The notes under the pieces are model-generated. The model worked only from the letters and a program-made list of their open reading frames with translations. It was not told the DNA's origin and made no database searches. A stretch of DNA of 10,527 nt from Anaerolineae bacterium (GTDB lineage Bacteria; Chloroflexota; Anaerolineae; Aggregatilineales; Aggregatilineaceae). Location of the stretch: positions 1 through 10,527 of the forward strand of contig JADLHR010000220.1 in assembly GCA_020848665.1 (NCBI GenBank). Reading direction: 5' to 3'. Positions within the stretch are counted from its first letter, which is position 1. Each line of letters opens with the position of its first letter. A program made the position numbers and the translations under genes. Of this stretch, positions 8,892 to 10,527 are shown in pieces.

Positions 8892-8921
8892 AGTTTACCG
8901 AAGGTGTTTCGGGAATGACAA
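8892..8921 (-). promoter_or_regulatory. Candidate promoter of pckA
   Basis: On the minus strand: TTGTCA (8921-8916, 5 of 6), 18-bp spacer, TAAACT (8897-8892, 4 of 6). Transcription would start near 8885, giving a leader of about 90 nt. The -35 lies just downstream of the phosphatase stop, so pckA need not depend on readthrough. Moderate match only. Confidence 0.45.
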
Positions 8922-8929
8922 CCGGCGCG

Positions 8930-9562
8930 CTACCACGTTTCGCCGAGCGACAGGCCGTCGAGATGCGGCGCCAAGCCGACCGAGACTGGCCTCCACGCAG
9001 CGCCGGGCGCGCTTTGCTCCAGGACGGTGATCGAGGTGTTGCACAGACTGGGCCGCTCGATCGGGCCGAGCAGGCTCTCGATCAACATGCCGAGCGTGCC
9101 GCCGTGGCTGACCAGCGCGATCGTTTCGCCGCAGTGGCGCGCGGCGATCTCGTCGAATGCGGCACGCGCCCGCACCTGTAGCTCGCGGTGTGACTCGCCG
9201 TTGGGTGTCGGGACGTTGTACCAGTCTGCGCGGTGAGCGGCGAACCGTTCGCCGTCCCACGCCTCGACCTCGTCGTGGCTCAGCCCCTGCCAGTCGCCCA
9301 CGTCCACCTCGCGCAGCCGGTCGTCCGTGCGCAGCGGCAGTCCGAGCGTGTCCGCGATTGCTTGCGCGGTCTGCCGGGCGCGGACTAGCGGGCTGCTGTA
9401 CAGCACGTCGATCGGTACCTGGCGCGCCGCGAGGTAGCTTCCCAGCGCGCGAGCCTGCGCCAGCCCGACTTCGCTCAGCGGGACGGGCGCGTTCCCTTGC
9501 CAGCGCCGGAGCGCGTTCCAGGCAGTTTCCCCGTGACGGATGAGCAGCACTTGAGTCGCCAT
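8930..9562 (-). CDS. Histidine phosphatase family protein (phosphoglycerate mutase-like)
   Basis: About 210 residues of the RHG branch of the histidine phosphatase superfamily, which transfers phosphate through a histidine. Seen: LLIRHGETAWN at the N-terminus with nucleophile His10; WQGNAPVPLSEVG; YSSPLVRARQTA with a phosphate-pocket Arg; RLREVDVGDWQG with the acid Glu; and the second His in ALVSHGGTLG. The length fits GpmB/CobC-type enzymes rather than the glycolytic mutase GpmA (about 250), so a small-molecule phosphatase is likeliest. Substrate cannot be told from sequence, and no cobalamin genes are here to argue for CobC. Two starts are possible: ATG 9574 touches GGAGG (9575-9579) with no spacing, while ATG 9562 is 12 nt away; I chose 9562. 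It follows the metallophosphoesterase gene by 24 bp, probably in one operon. Confidence 0.9.
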   Translation of the reverse strand: MATQVLLIRHGETAWNALRRWQGNAPVPLSEVGLAQARALGSYLAARQVPIDVLYSSPLVRARQTAQAIADTLGLPLRTDDRLREVDVGDWQGLSHDEVEAWDGERFAAHRADWYNVPTPNGESHRELQVRARAAFDEIAARHCGETIALVSHGGTLGMLIESLLGPIERPSLCNTSITVLEQSAPGAAWRPVSVGLAPHLDGLSLGETW

Positions 9563-9586
9563 CGGATTCGGCATCCTCCAGAGGGA

Positions 9587-10527
9587 TCAGCGCGGGTCAG
9601 CGGCCAGCGGTCGCAGACCCGCCAGCAGGTCTTCGACGGTAGCCGCCGGGCGCGCGCAGTCGAGCAGCAGGTATTCGCCCGCGCGCGGAGGGGTGGCGTG
9701 CGCCGCCGTCGAGACGCGCAGGTGATACCCATTGACGATCTGGTGCCCGCCGCGCGTCGGGATGTGCCCGCTGACCATCATCTGCTGCGGCGCGGGCGCA
9801 TCGACCGACAGCGCGTCGAGGAACGCCTGGCACACGTTGGCGTAGACTTTGGCAGTCAGCCCGGCGCCGTTCTGCGTGAACAGCGCGTCCCACAGCGCCT
9901 GGAAAGCGCGGTCCTGCTGACTGATCAGGAAGCCGCGCAACAGGTGCGGATAGCGCGGGTCGCGCTCGCCCTGAACGGCCAGGTAGCGGAACGCCAGCTC
10001 CGGGTAGGGAACCCCGTGCAGCGCGTAATACTGGTCGTAGATACCGCCGAGGTTGTCTACTCCCGCCAGAACGTGGTCGGCGTCCGCCAGCAGCGCGCCG
10101 TGATCAAAGGCGCGCAGCGTGGCGACGTGCTGCACGGCTTCCGGCGCGGGACCGGCGTGTCCCAGCAGGATGCCAGCGGTGGTGCGCACGTAAAAGGGCA
10201 GGCGGCGGAAGAAGCTCAGCACGGCCTCGCGGTGCGCGCCGAGCGCGTGCTCGAAACGCGGTGTAAACTCGCGTTCCCCTTTGGCGAGCGTCACGCCATA
10301 GATGTGCGGCATCTCATGATTGCCAAGCAGCATGATCACCGTGTCGGAGCCAAGATCCGCCTGAAGCTGCATGATGTCGAGGACCATGCTCAGGCTGGCA
10401 TCGCCTTCAGGCGGGCCGTAGCTGTGAATCAGGTCGCCGAGCAGGATCAGGCGCTGGACCTCGCCACGCTCATAGCGATCCTGGAAATGCGCCAGGCAGC
10501 GGTCAAAGGCGGCGCGGTCGCCGTGCA
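9587..10527 (-). CDS. Metallophosphoesterase, 5' end outside window
   Basis: The frame is open to the window end; the ATG at 10387 is internal, because conserved motifs lie before it. Visible, in order: HGDRAAFDRC at the very edge (the end of the GDxHG metal motif), LILLGDLIHSYG (the GDxxDRG-like motif, with His in place of the usual Asp), MLLGNHEMP (GNHE motif), LLGHAGP and SGHIPTRGGHQ (the two later metal-binding His sites). This is the calcineurin-like/PPP-like two-metal phosphoesterase order, close to bis(5'-nucleosyl)-tetraphosphatase and Ser/Thr phosphatase types. Substrate is not assignable. About 313 residues are visible, long for the fold, with an inserted helical segment between the GHAGP and GHIPT motifs. 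The next gene downstream, 24 bp away, is another phosphatase. Confidence 0.88.
   Translation of the reverse strand, partial: HGDRAAFDRCLAHFQDRYERGEVQRLILLGDLIHSYGPPEGDASLSMVLDIMQLQADLGSDTVIMLLGNHEMPHIYGVTLAKGEREFTPRFEHALGAHREAVLSFFRRLPFYVRTTAGILLGHAGPAPEAVQHVATLRAFDHGALLADADHVLAGVDNLGGIYDQYYALHGVPYPELAFRYLAVQGERDPRYPHLLRGFLISQQDRAFQALWDALFTQNGAGLTAKVYANVCQAFLDALSVDAPAPQQMMVSGHIPTRGGHQIVNGYHLRVSTAAHATPPRAGEYLLLDCARPAATVEDLLAGLRPLAADPR

Overview
The window reads as a stretch of bacterial chromosome with high GC, dense single-copy genes and no phage, CRISPR or RNA gene. It carries housekeeping and central-carbon genes: ribF, era, a YhhQ-type queuosine-precursor transporter, a secreted beta-propeller/SH3 protein, ppdK, pckA and two phosphatases. 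The mix of ppdK plus ATP-type pckA, the PD40-propeller/SH3b envelope protein, and a GC-rich C/G-tract miniature element between genes suggests Chloroflexota (perhaps Anaerolineae). That assignment is inference from gene style, not from a marker comparison.

Layout. 1-645 (+) is the 3' two thirds of ribF. It faces era (669-1637, -) tail to tail, 23 bp apart. Upstream of era on the minus strand lies yhhQ (about 1848-2570, -). A 184-bp miniature inverted-repeat element, flanked by TA on both sides, sits exactly in the yhhQ stop codon. Removing it leaves yhhQ and era 24 bp apart, so the pair was probably a tight operon before the insertion. A strong intrinsic terminator (2608-2645, -) closes the next gene upstream, an exported propeller/SH3b protein (2678-3961, -).

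3962-4398 is a divergent regulatory region. It has a near-consensus promoter on each strand, a 13-bp perfect palindrome and an 11-bp-period direct repeat between the two -35 boxes, then a leader of about 240 nt with several hairpins and palindromes ahead of ppdK. ppdK (4399-7095, +) and pckA (7188-8795, -) converge on one hairpin terminator (7126-7160). Both enzymes make or use phosphoenolpyruvate: PPDK links pyruvate and PEP, PckA links oxaloacetate and PEP. Together they form a C3/C4 switch point placed in one locus but on opposite strands, under separate control.

Upstream of pckA, on the same strand, are a histidine (RHG-type) phosphatase (8930-9562) and, 24 bp before it, a metallophosphoesterase cut by the window end (9587-10527). 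These two probably form an operon. A candidate promoter between the phosphatase and pckA suggests pckA has its own start.

I see no convincing new multi-gene system here. The points most worth checking are the miniature element in the yhhQ stop codon, the divergent control region with its direct repeat, and the structured ppdK leader.
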